The position numbers and the translations under genes were made by a program. 15,538 bases of DNA, from assembly GCA_027600665.1 (NCBI GenBank), contig JADGJL010000690.1, positions 1 through 15,538 on the forward strand, written 5' to 3'. Within the stretch, counting starts at the first letter, position 1; each line of letters starts with the position of its first letter. Origin of the DNA: Irineochytrium annulatum. Taxonomy: Eukaryota > Chytridiomycota > Chytridiomycetes > Chytridiales > Chytridiaceae. A model generated the notes under the pieces. It worked only from the letters and a program-made list of their open reading frames with translations, ran no database searches and was not told where the DNA came from. Shown here one piece after another: positions 1-8,141 of this stretch.

Positions 1-1777
1 CTTCTCATCCTCCTCACCGCCCTCCCCAGCCTCTAACTCGTCCTCCTCCTCCTCCTCCTCCCCAGCCTCCTTTGTCCCCGTCTCCGCAGCCACCTCCCCA
101 CTCGCCTCCGGCGGCACATACCCCTCCCTGCTCCCCCCAAACGGCGACAAATGAGGCGGCAGCGTCTCGCCCGGATGATACCCCTTCGTCCTCACAAGCC
201 TGCCCGCGTTTACGCAGTCAAACACCCACTGCGGCTGCAGCCTCTCCCTCTTGTCGCTCCCAAACACACCCTCCGTCGCCGCCACGCGGTCCACGATGTG
301 GTGCGTAATGGACGGGTCATCCTCGGCTATGGGCGAGCCGCCGCCCGACGAGAGCTCCCAGCCCACGCGGCCGCCCATGGAGCGGATGACGAACTCCAGG
401 GAGTTGCGCGGAACTTCGCGGGAGAGGAAGAAGACGAGGTCCTTGAAGAGCTTGGACGGGTGGGTGGTGTCGCGGTGAGGGGCGGAGGTCGGGTCGAGAG
501 CGTCGAGGGCGGAGGCGTCGGCGGGGACGTCGTCGGTGTCGGAGCCGTCCTCGATGATGGTCGGAAGGATCTCTGACGGGTCTTGTGGGGCTTCGACAGC
601 TTTCGGGATGCCGAGATCAACACTTTCGCCGGATTCGGCGGGCCTCGCGTCCGTGCCATCGGCGTCGTCGTCGGCAGCCTCTGCATTGCTCTCCTTCGAC
701 CCGTCAGCAATAGCCGCCAGCTTCTGCGATAAACTCTTGAGCCTCCCCTGCACCGCCTTCTTGTTCCCCGCGACCGGCGCCCCCTGCTCACCAGACGCCG
801 CCCCCTTACTCGCGAGCGCGTCCAACAGCTCCTTCCCATCCGCCGACTCGATCACATACGCCGCAAGCCCTGCGGCCTCCTTATCCCTCTCCCCATCGAT
901 CTTAGGCGGATACAGTAGGTTCAGGTCCTGGTACAGCTTGAAGGTGACGAAGCCCAACAACGCCTCGTACAATTCCAAGAAGGTCGACATGATCTTCAGG
1001 TCGACATCCGGCGGCACGTCCTGCGTGAAGCTGTGCGGCACGACCCACGTGATCTCCTGCCCCCGGATGTCGGCCTGGTAGTAGAACCCCTTGATCGAGA
1101 CAAACACCTTCCTCAAAGAACCCGATGCGATGACGTAGTGCTGAAACTCGGACGCGAGGCGCTGGCAGTTTGCGACCCTGCTCGGCCGAATGTGCTCATC
1201 GGCCCTCAGCGACGCAAACAAGAACACCATCGACAACGCGTCGTTCAGATCCGCGAGCGCCTCCCCGAACGTCGGGTATCGCTCTCGAATGATGTGGTCG
1301 AGCCTGTACTCGGGCCGATTTTCCTGAAGCTGCTTTGCAACGGACCACTCGCGCTTCACGATGGCCTTGTGGAGTTTCCGCGTGTGGATCTTGATCTCGC
1401 GGAACTTGTCGAGGATGGGCTCGTGTAGGAGGAACTGAATGTCCTTCTTATAGTAGTAGGTTCGCGGGGCCGTGGAGCCCTTGCCGACCTTCTTCTTATT
1501 GCGAGGCTCGTGAGGATAGATGCCCTTGAGGATGCAAATACGCCTGTTGTGGAAAGGGCGATAATCAGACACAGAGATCCTACAACTTAAGGATTAACAA
1601 GACGAACCTAAAGTTCGAGAGCGTGAGCTGGAGCTTCTTAATGGCCTGATTTCTCGAGATGTAGTTCGAGGCCGCGCCTTTCTCGCCCTGCCAGGATGAT
1701 TATAGTTAGAAAACGAGATTCTTCCTCTATCTCCCGAGCGAAGTCGCGCAACAAACCTTCTTGATGATCTTCCCCAT
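1..1777 (-). CDS. NOP7: Pescadillo homologue (NOP7/PES1), ribosome biogenesis factor, C-terminus cut by window edge
   Basis: Pescadillo is a nucleolar subunit of the PeBoW complex (Nop7-Erb1-Ytm1), needed for 27S pre-rRNA processing and 60S subunit assembly. The coding sequence is spliced from exons 1777-1757, 1687-1608 and 1543-1, with GT-AG introns of 69 and 64 bases. The frame stays open to base 1, giving 548 residues without a stop. It begins MGKIIKKGEKGAASNYISRN. The conserved Pescadillo N-terminal domain follows: RRICILKGIYPHEP (residues 34-47), LLHEPILDKFRE, LDHIIRERYPTF, DALSMVFLF and LRKVFVSIKGFYYQADI. Residues about 300-390 are a low-complexity acidic linker. A BRCT domain lies at about 395-490 (SMGGRVGWE, HHIVDRV, PQWVFDCVNAGRL). 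The last visible residues are Glu/Asp runs from a (GAG)n tract, the start of the usual charged coiled-coil tail. The start codon is set by the family N-terminus and the first splice junction. Identification is firm; only the tail is missing. Confidence 0.96.
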
Positions 1778-3241
1778 GACGACGAGAGATAGCCCGTGGC
1801 CGAGGAAGCGGGAGTGGAAGTCGAACGACGGAGGGTCTCTTCAGTCGCTGCCCTTAGAAAAAAAAGGGAGCCCGAAATGGAAATGCAAATGAAAGGCCAC
1901 AAAAAGACGCGTGGTGAGAAGACGGACGATTTTGACGCGTTGCCAAACATGAATACCCGCTCTTCTCACACCTTGCTAAACGACGGAGCTCCGTTCGTGA
2001 CCGGTCACGGCGAAGTCCACAGCTGGATACATCACCCGGCAATCAGCGGCGCATCATGCGGAGGGGTCGCTAGTGAAGGCCGGCGGACCGCAAAGCGTTC
2101 GGCGCTGGTGGAGGCGGGGAGCGACTGTCGTTTAGCAAACGAAATGCCTGATAGTTCTCTGACTTAGTGGTTTATCTTAGTTGTTTATCTTGATAATAGG
2201 GTGAGGATGAGCGTGAAAGGGGCTCAGTGTATATAAAATATTTGTACAAAGTTCTGGATTACATCCATCCGGCATGCTCAAGGCTCTTCGTCGAATTTGG
2301 GGCTTTCTAACCTCCGTGTAAAGCAGCTTAGGTTTGAAATCAATGAAAACACTTCACTAAATGTTGCAGCGTCCTTAGAGCCGATATTGTTCCGCATGCG
2401 ATGTGCCGATGGAATCGACTGTCCCCTCGTCGACGTCCCTCAACCACTCCTACGACTCCTTCAGCAAAGCCACCGAGCTTTTCGGGTTGTATGAATGAAT
2501 GCGCCTTATCCGCGTCCCCGCCACCGCCGTTGCAGAGCACCTAGCCCTTGCCGACGTCAAAGTAGAGCTGGCGGTACAGGATTGGTAGGGTTAAATAGGA
2601 TGGTTCGGTTTGTGATTAAGCAAGCGTGAAGCGTCTTCCTCCTGCGGCCGTCAAGATCGCCGACATGCACGAAAGTAAGGATCGACCGCATCACGTCCGC
2701 GTTCGCAATATCGATATATTAGTAGAATATTCGATATCAGGCCAAATGTTACAAACAATTGGCGTCGAGTGACCTCCTGAGCGAATCCGCTTGGCACAAT
2801 CTGAAAAACCTTCCTCAGCACGACGCGGCATTCGGCAACCCGATGAAAGGTCCGCGTTGCCGTAAGTCTCATAAGTCCGGAGCTGCCGTTCCCCGGCACT
2901 GCTACGAGAATTCGTCAGCTGGTTCTTGGCGCGACGAGCCGATATTCGTCCGCGCAAGCTTGCTTCTTGACAAGCGAAGCTCTCGATGAGATCCTCGACC
3001 CGATCTGTGTTTGTTGAGAGGCGGCGACGGTAGCGAGCGGACGGATGCGAGCATTCTCGGCTTTCAATTTTAGATAAGTGTCCCCTGCCGCCGTGCGTTC
3101 AGCAATGAGGGCATCTGGCGAATGGACGTTAGCATAATAGAAAATTGAGATCCGGTCGCTCACTGTACTCGGTCGCATTGACGGTGATCACGATAGAGGG
3201 CCTAGAGTAGTCGTGTCCGCAGCACCGGACTTCAATCCAAC
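1778..3241. other. Intergenic region upstream of the Pescadillo and MAPEG-like genes
   Basis: About 1.46 kb between two divergently oriented start codons. The Pescadillo-proximal part has two ACGCGT boxes (1907-1912 and 1935-1940). A plus-strand TATA-like stretch, TATATAAAATAT, starts near 2230 but is not followed by a convincing gene. An AT-rich, imperfectly palindromic stretch with ATATCGATAT and ATATTCGATAT lies at about 2707-2736. A minus-strand ATG frame of 87 codons runs from 3178 to 2915, and a plus-strand frame at about 2410-2590 is open except for one TGA. Neither matches anything I recognise. I see no tRNA, rRNA or transposon ends. Confidence 0.5.
1907..1940. promoter_or_regulatory. 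Pair of ACGCGT (MluI cell-cycle box-like) motifs upstream of Pescadillo
   Basis: Two exact palindromic ACGCGT hexamers, at 1907-1912 and 1935-1940, lie 130-163 bases upstream of the Pescadillo start codon. In yeasts ACGCGT is the core of the MCB element bound by MBF, which drives G1/S transcription. Pescadillo is linked to cell-cycle progression, so the placement is suggestive. The motif is short and CpG-rich, so chance occurrence in this GC-rich DNA is quite possible. Confidence 0.3.
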
Positions 3242-3973
3242 ATGCCGCCGCCCAAGGCCACCGACCCCCTACATCCCGCGATCGTCCTCTTCTTCCGAAT
3301 CGCTCTCTGGCCATTAGCGTTCTGGTGCGCGGTGCAGGTTCACACCCGCGGGATCATCCCCTCGCTCGTCCTCCCCTGGCTCAAGTCCTTCGGGGTCGGG
3401 CAGAAGGACGTGCCCACCGCGTGCGTGCTCGTGTCGGCCGTAATCGCATTCGGCCTTGCGCCCATGGTTGCGAACGCTACCATGGCGTGGACGCAGGCGA
3501 AGCTGGACGCGGGGTAAACCATATTTCTTGGTCATCAGGCAGACGTGTGCTGAAAAACACTTCCTTTGATTCTCTCGATAGCTATCCCGCGCTCCCGATC
3601 CGCCCACCATTCGCGGCGCGTGCCAAGGCCGCAAGCACAAGCGCCCTCAAGGGCTTTGGGCTTCAAGCCGCGACACTGGTCCTTACCCAGCACGCCGGAG
3701 TTTCCCAGTCCATCCACGCACAGTGAGTCGCGGCTTTGCGTTCCTTCTTCCTTCCCATCAGCACTCTAAACTGGCGAGCACGCTCGGCGTGCGTGGAAAA
3801 ACAGGCTTATGATTTACTCGACAGGCAGCCGCATCCTGCACTACGTGTTCAGCTTGGTGGGCCTTGAGTATGCGCGCTCGCTTGCTGGGGTCAGCTTTGT
3901 GATGCCTTTGATTGCCCTTATGGCTGCCGCCGCGGTTCCTGGATTCTCTAAGGCTTACTTGGCAGGCGTTTGA
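3242..3973 (+). CDS. Small multi-pass membrane protein with MAPEG-like core, three exons
   Basis: Spliced from exons 3242-3513, 3582-3722 and 3805-3973 (introns 3514-3581 and 3723-3804, GT-AG), giving 193 residues. The unspliced first exon reads straight into TAA, but GG|gtaaac is a good donor and restores a long frame. Hydrophobic segments lie at about 12-32, 57-80, 116-128, 139-158 and 163-182. The C-terminal half follows the plan of MAPEG proteins (microsomal glutathione transferase-like): a loop FAARAKAASTSALKGFG (101-117), then SRILHYVFSLVGLEYARSLA (146-165), which resembles the family's third helix, loop and fourth helix. The family's glutathione signature R-x3-A-H-x-N-x2-E appears here as R104-x3-A-S-x-S-x2-K, so enzyme activity is doubtful. 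An alternative acceptor before 3829 is also in frame and removes eight residues; I prefer 3805 because it keeps the third helix intact. That a membrane protein is made is likely; the MAPEG assignment is inference. Confidence 0.68.
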
Positions 3974-4290
3974 TACGCGTGATGAAGCAGGTGCCGGCGC
4001 TCGCATGTTTATGCACTTGGCGGCCGTACAATTCATTAAGCTTAGAAGTTGTAAAGTGCGCAAGAAACGTTGATCGTTGAAGGGGAACTGTGAAATACCT
4101 TCAGTCGCAAGCCGTCCTCGCATTGCTGGAAAGTAAGCGAGCGCGAGAAGGGACTGCTGAGGAGCCCCATTCAAGCCACGGGTGCGTTGGCTGCGGTGGC
4201 CGGCGGCCGACCAAAGAGGCCGGCGATATAAGGCCGGCCTCCACGATCAAGCACTCATTCAACCCTGTATACTCTTGATTTCCCATCACC

Positions 4291-4475
4291 ATGAAATAAC
4301 ATTTGCCTCGTTCTCGACCATAGCCACCGCTGGCGCCACCTTTATTATCCTGGCAGGCATGGCTAGGACCTCGTACGCCGGGATCGCGATCGGCATCGAG
4401 AAACGTCCGTCGACTTTTTCGAGCTCGTTCTGTTCCTGTCGACTCGTTGCAGATACTTTACGGCCTCTAGATTAG
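4291..4475 (+). pseudogene. Possible decayed small secreted-protein gene behind a TATA-like promoter
   Basis: A TATA-like element (TATAAG, 4227-4232) is followed about 60 bases later by an ATG in good context (CATCACC before ATG, 4291). That frame stops after two codons (ATG AAA TAA). A different frame, starting from the G of the ATG, stays open to a TAG at 4473-4475. It begins with a signal-peptide-like hydrophobic stretch (FASFSTIATAGATFIILAG) and ends Ser/Cys-rich. One reading is a small secreted-protein gene broken by a one- or two-base indel at its start. The other is chance. I recognise no family. Confidence 0.18.
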
Positions 4476-4809
4476 GTCCTTTCACCCTTACGTGCTTGCA
4501 AATTTTTGTTGCGACGCTATGTTTTGACATTACTCCTTTCTAGCTATTGCAATACAAAGATACTTTTGGACGTTCGTGTGCATGAGCTGCTCGACAGTTC
4601 CCTTTCACCATTCCGATTTATCCATCCAGTGACAGAGTAAGATGATCGCTTTTTTCTTAGGGGAGACGTCCCTCTTTGGTAGAAGTTAGTGCCTAACTGC
4701 GATATTCTTCAGATTCGTGCTGTGCGCAGAAAATATCATTGATCGAGGTCGCATTAGGGGCTTAAAATATTACAATATTCTCATAACCCGATCCTGTCAA
4801 TGGCAGCGG

Positions 4810-4815
4810 TATAAA
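4810..4815 (+). promoter_or_regulatory. TATA box inside a short inverted repeat
   Basis: A consensus TATAAA sits within GCGGT-ATAA-ACCGC (4806-4819), whose five-base arms are perfectly complementary. It lies 32-37 bases before the ATG of the 4847 candidate micro-ORF. With a typical TATA-to-start spacing, the transcript leader would be only a few bases, so the ATG may be used inefficiently or not at all. Confidence 0.3.
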
Positions 4816-4846
4816 CCGCCAACCCTCACACTGCTAAACCATCAAG

Positions 4847-5027
4847 ATGAAAAGCAAGTAAGGAGTGCGCGTGTAACTAGTGTTTTCTAAGCAAGCAATC
4901 CAGGACAAAAGTTAAGTTAATGAAGGGAAAGAACGACATCGACCCAAGTCTTGATGGCAACCAACAACTCAAACAAAACCTTATACAAAGCCCCAACAGC
5001 AACAAAATCCGCCACAAATATCTTTGA
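4847..5027 (+). CDS. Candidate spliced 44-residue micro-ORF, uncharacterised
   Basis: Exons 4847-4857 and 4904-5027 join across a 46-base GT-AG interval (GTAAGG donor, TTCTAAG branch-like sequence, ATCCAG acceptor). The product is a 44-residue, Lys/Asn/Gln-rich, highly basic polypeptide that begins MKSKTKVKLMKGKND and ends IRHKYL. The unspliced frame stops after four codons (ATG AAA AGC AAG TAA), so splicing would be required. It has no signal peptide, membrane segment or recognisable domain, and its codon use is AT-leaning compared with neighbouring genes. The evidence is the TATA box plus an acceptable intron; chance remains a strong alternative. Confidence 0.22.
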
Positions 5028-5188
5028 AGACTCTACCCGTGTCCGTCCTCAACTCAACAGCATGCACAAAAACTGTATAAATCGTTCGTGAGGGCTAATA
5101 GTGAGCAGAAGAAAATCGGCATAAGAATCTCTAACTGGCGTCGAGACCCATGAATGCCCATCACACAAACTCACTATCTCCACACCCT

Positions 5189-5986
5189 TCACTTCTTCTT
5201 CTTTCCATATCCCGCCGATTGGCTCCCGACGCTCCCGCGGCCCACGATGGTGGCCGCGTCATCATCCTCGACCTCTGATCCCCACTCGGGGCCGCCAACG
5301 GCTTTACCAGCATCCCACCACTGGTCGAGATGCGGCTCGGTGCTGGCGGTCGTGACGACGGCGGCCGAAAGGACCTGCTGGCGCTCCTGGCACGCGTTAA
5401 TCGTACTCTGCTTGTCCGTGGTCGATACCGAGTCCTTGTTGGCTGGAGCTTGGGCACGCGTGACGGATCCGGCTTGCTGTGGTCCGACTTTGCGGTCGGA
5501 GGAAAGGTTGTGCTGCTGCTGCCGCGCGTTGTGGTTCGAACGATATTGCGCGTTCGCGTGGCGGTGCAGGGTTTGGTGCGAGTTCCCACCACCGGCGTTG
5601 GCGGCATGATGGTCACTGTTGTCGGTGTACGCACCGCCAGCTTGATGCGCGTGGCCGTGACCGTTCGGCGCTTTGGTAAATTGGCTGTTGACGTGGATTG
5701 GTTGGATTGGGTGGCCGTACCCGCTGTTATGGTTGTGAAGCGGCGGGATGGCGGGTTGTCCGTAAGCGTTGTTATAGTTGCGATGGGTTGCCGAATGGAT
5801 ACGGTGGCCGTATGATCCGCCGGCGAAATGATGCTGCTGCGCCGCTTGACGATGCCAATCCAGCATGGCGAGTTGGTGCCAAACGTATTGCTGGCACTCC
5901 TGCGGGACGGGCGGCGGCGGGCCAGGTTGGGACATGTCGCGTGGGATCGGGAGCCAAACGGTCGTGTAGGAGTCGACGTAGCCCAT
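5189..5986 (-). CDS. His/Asn/Gln-rich low-complexity protein of unknown function, 265 residues
   Basis: A single coding exon starts at ATG 5986 and ends with a TGA after four lysines (GYGKKKK). An in-frame TAG lies immediately before the ATG, and a clear intron acceptor lies five bases upstream of it, so the start is well fixed. Residues 1-40 hold a Pro-rich stretch (PGPPPPVPQ) followed by a probable helix with aromatic residues (QQYVWHQLAMLDWHRQAAQ). Residues about 45-165 are disordered and rich in His, Asn, Gln, Gly and Ala (for example HNHNSGYGHP and GHGHAHQAGG), a prion-like composition. The C-terminal third is more polar and acidic (EVEDDDAATI) and then turns basic. There is no signal peptide, membrane segment or domain I recognise. 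Expression is supported by the 5' UTR intron, but function is unknown. Confidence 0.7.
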   Translation of the reverse strand: MGYVDSYTTVWLPIPRDMSQPGPPPPVPQECQQYVWHQLAMLDWHRQAAQQHHFAGGSYGHRIHSATHRNYNNAYGQPAIPPLHNHNSGYGHPIQPIHVNSQFTKAPNGHGHAHQAGGAYTDNSDHHAANAGGGNSHQTLHRHANAQYRSNHNARQQQHNLSSDRKVGPQQAGSVTRAQAPANKDSVSTTDKQSTINACQERQQVLSAAVVTTASTEPHLDQWWDAGKAVGGPEWGSEVEDDDAATIVGRGSVGSQSAGYGKKKK

Positions 5987-5991
5987 CTACG

Positions 5992-6133
5992 CTGTCAAAA
6001 AGCCGCAAGTTAGAAATAATACGATGAGGCGGATATCGATAGCATTGTCGGAGCAGGGCTTAGTAATCAGGATGTTGGAGGTTCCTCCCACCTTCGCCAC
6101 TAATGCGCGGCAAGATGGTTAATGCTGGCTTAC
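5992..6133 (-). other. 5' UTR intron of the His-rich gene
   Basis: On the minus strand CTTCAAG|GTAAGC at 6133 is a near-consensus donor. TTCTAAC, then a pyrimidine-rich run and TTTTTGACAG ending at 5992, is a strong branch-point and acceptor. The 142-base intron ends five bases before the ATG at 5986. Because CG-TAG-ATG follows the junction, the upstream exon cannot extend the reading frame, so the intron lies in the leader. The sequence just upstream (about 6134-6240, minus strand) is CT-rich, as fungal leaders often are. Confidence 0.72.
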
Positions 6134-7064
6134 CTTGAAGACTTAGTTATCGGTTAACGGCGTAGGGGGAGAAGTGTTGAAAGGTCCGGTTGACGGGCTG
6201 TGCAAGAGAGCGACAAGATGATGGTCGGTGTTGCGGTGGATACGGATGTGATTGAGGATCGCTAATTGAAAACGCAGACCAGGTAGGAGGTTACGGACTT
6301 GGCAACGCGCGCAGCGAGGAAAAATGTGAGGTCGACTGTCCAGGGCTTTGAGGAGAACGCTCTGCCATTAGGGCGGAGAAAAAAAAAAGGAAGGTTAGCC
6401 CGTGGATCTCTGTATCTTCCTCCCACGTCGCCATCCTCAAGCAGGAACCCGGGCCTATCGCCAGGACTTCTGTTTCCCCAAAGCCCTCGGGGTCACTTCA
6501 ACTTTGGCGATACGTATTATACCCGCCTCCGCCATATGCTAATGACCAGCGACATCTCCAGCACGCCTTCCTGCCCATCCCGAACTCTCCGACGACCGTT
6601 GCCCTGCAAGCACGAGAAACCCTATCTCGACAACACAAGCACACGAGCACGACCCACCTCAGGCCTCAGCTGACCGGTAAGCGGATTTAAGTCTTCTTGG
6701 GGTCGCTCCTGCAAGGATGCTAACGATGGGGCGAAAGGCAGGCAGTTAACCATGGCCAGGGGACGGGGCGGCGGCAGCCCGGCGGAGACGGCAGGGGCGG
6801 GGGGCTACGGGCGGGGGTCAATGACGGCCCTTACCTCGAGGTCTCTGTTTCCGTTGAGGATTCCTGGAGGCCGCTTTCTGAGCCCCGACTCAGCGGCCGC
6901 CGTCCGTCAAGCTGCAGATTTACGTCCCCTTAACAGATATTACGGCCTCTTAGGCGCTGTATACCTGCGGAACGCGTGGGTTCACGCGTAAATCTTGTGT
7001 GTCGGGCGGCTGGAATCGTTGGTGGACGCAGCACGTGTTTGACGATGATGAGTGCAATCATGTC

Positions 7065-7088
7065 CACGAAGGGTTGCACGAAGGGTTG
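7065..7088 (+). repeat. Exact 12-base tandem duplication
   Basis: CACGAAGGGTTG occurs twice back to back (7065-7076 and 7077-7088). It lies in non-coding sequence about 1.1 kb upstream of the His-rich gene. It looks like a small slippage duplication; no function can be inferred. Confidence 0.9.
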
Positions 7089-7386
7089 GACTGGAGAGGC
7101 GCCAACCGTCGTTGAGATGCCATGTCATCTTCTCTCGACGCCTCGTACTGCTTTCCATTGCACCAAACCACCGGTCCCCGCCTACTTCGCTTCCTCGCAT
7201 ACACTTTACGACTCGAGAGTCTCTCCCCCGTGACGACCGTCTGCCCTTAATTCATGACCCCGCAGGTCGGCGACGTGCACCAGGATCTGGGCGCGGCAGA
7301 TTGCGAGCTGATTAGGGCGAGTCGATTGCGGTAGTCCGCGGCCCAAAGGACGATCATACGAATGATGGGTGAAGGCCACGAAGAGG

Positions 7387-7812
7387 ATGGTGCCGCGCTT
7401 TGATATTGGCGCTTATAACTGGATTTTTAAACGTCACTATAAATGCGGCAACTTCTCGGCTTCCAAATGCTATCGAATTGATCAGAATTTTTGCTTCTTG
7501 TTATGGCCGTTTAAATGTCCAAAACCTTCCCTAGGCTACAAACATAATGCTTGCAGCAATGAACAGGCAACAAGGCGCGCCGTATGCTGCATGATCCGTA
7601 ATGGTGGTGGTGGCTGTAATTCAAGATGCATTGCTATCTGTAGAGTATATTATCCAGGTGCAAGTTTTGCAAGAATAAGTTGCGCGCAAGAAGAGAAGGA
7701 GGACGAGGACGCAACTGTATTAAATCAATCCTTCATCGAGAGAACTTGCGCAAGAGCAGCGCGGAAGCGAAAGCCCAGATATCTTTTTCCAAGCAAACGA
7801 TGGAAGAAGTGA
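7387..7812 (+). CDS. Uncharacterised Cys-rich ORF, 141 codons, doubtful
   Basis: An uninterrupted frame from ATG 7387 to a stop ending at 7812, in comparatively AT-rich sequence where long chance frames are less frequent than elsewhere in this window. The predicted product starts MVPRFDIGAYNWIFKRHYKC and has 12 cysteines spread over the first 120 residues, including a CC pair, a Gly run (NGGGGC) and a basic end (RKRKPRYLFPSKRWKK). There is no signal peptide, so a secreted Cys-rich protein is unlikely. No zinc-finger spacing or family is recognisable. No promoter or intron supports it, and it may be chance. Confidence 0.18.
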   Translation: MVPRFDIGAYNWIFKRHYKCGNFSASKCYRIDQNFCFLLWPFKCPKPSLGYKHNACSNEQATRRAVCCMIRNGGGGCNSRCIAICRVYYPGASFARISCAQEEKEDEDATVLNQSFIERTCARAARKRKPRYLFPSKRWKK

Positions 7813-8141
7813 CAGCGTCAGAAGAGATTTCAAAGAACGGTCGATATCGATTCGGTTCTCTTGAGAAGCATTTTTCATCAATCCAGAAATAAAGGGTTTA
7901 ACATGGTGGGACATAATAAAAAGGAGGGTCGGTAAAACAGCAGGGGTCGAGCAAACAAACGGATTTGCATCTTTAATAATGAATTTCAACGAAGAATGGG
8001 GCTTTGAATGAGTGTTAACAAATGAATGATGAAAGACGGAGTGGGGCATTCCTGCATTAACTTATTCCGTTCTACAAGTAACAACTATCGTAAAGGGGTG
8101 GATCCACCATCTATCAAACAAAACAAAAGTGTTCGACTGGT

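Larger units (their letters stand above)
3974..5188. other. Region between convergent genes with two promoter-like blocks
   Basis: About 1.2 kb between the stop of the MAPEG-like gene and the stop of the His-rich gene. It contains GGCCGG-rich sequence at 4198-4240, a TATA-like element at 4227-4232 leading to an ATG at 4291, and a second TATAAA at 4810-4815 leading to an ATG at 4847. Both candidate genes are described separately with low confidence. Base composition falls towards AT in 4480-5100. No RNA gene or repeat family was recognised. Confidence 0.5.
6134..8141. other. Long region without a confident gene, upstream of the His-rich gene and downstream of PEPCK
   Basis: The left part holds the leader and promoter of the His-rich gene. 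A further minus-strand donor-like site (CTCGAG|GTAAGG, about 6838) and an acceptor-like site (TTGCAG, about 6714) could mean a second leader intron. Two ACGCGT boxes lie at 6972-6977 and 6984-6989, and an exact 12-base tandem duplication lies at 7065-7088. From about 7390 the composition turns AT-richer; a 141-codon Cys-rich frame there is described separately. The part next to 8141 would hold the 3' UTR of PEPCK. No RNA genes or transposon remains were recognised. Confidence 0.5.

Noticed and set aside
327..839. Minus-strand 170-codon Arg/Ser/Thr-rich frame inside Pescadillo
   Set aside because: It is out of frame with the continuous Pescadillo exon, which carries the BRCT domain and is open over the whole interval.
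2400..2591. Plus-strand frame beginning MESTVPSSTSLNHSYDSF, interrupted once by TGA
   Set aside because: It looks mildly protein-like, but no family is recognised, no convincing splice removes the stop and the length is within chance. No pseudogene call is justified.
6299..6673. 124-codon plus-strand frame upstream of the His-rich gene
   Set aside because: It begins at a TTG, has an Arg/Pro/Ser-rich product without domains, and lies over the probable leader and promoter of the minus-strand gene.
6752..6991. 79-codon plus-strand ATG frame with a Gly-rich start
   Set aside because: The ATG context is good, but the composition simply reflects a G-rich stretch, no domain is present and no splice extends it.
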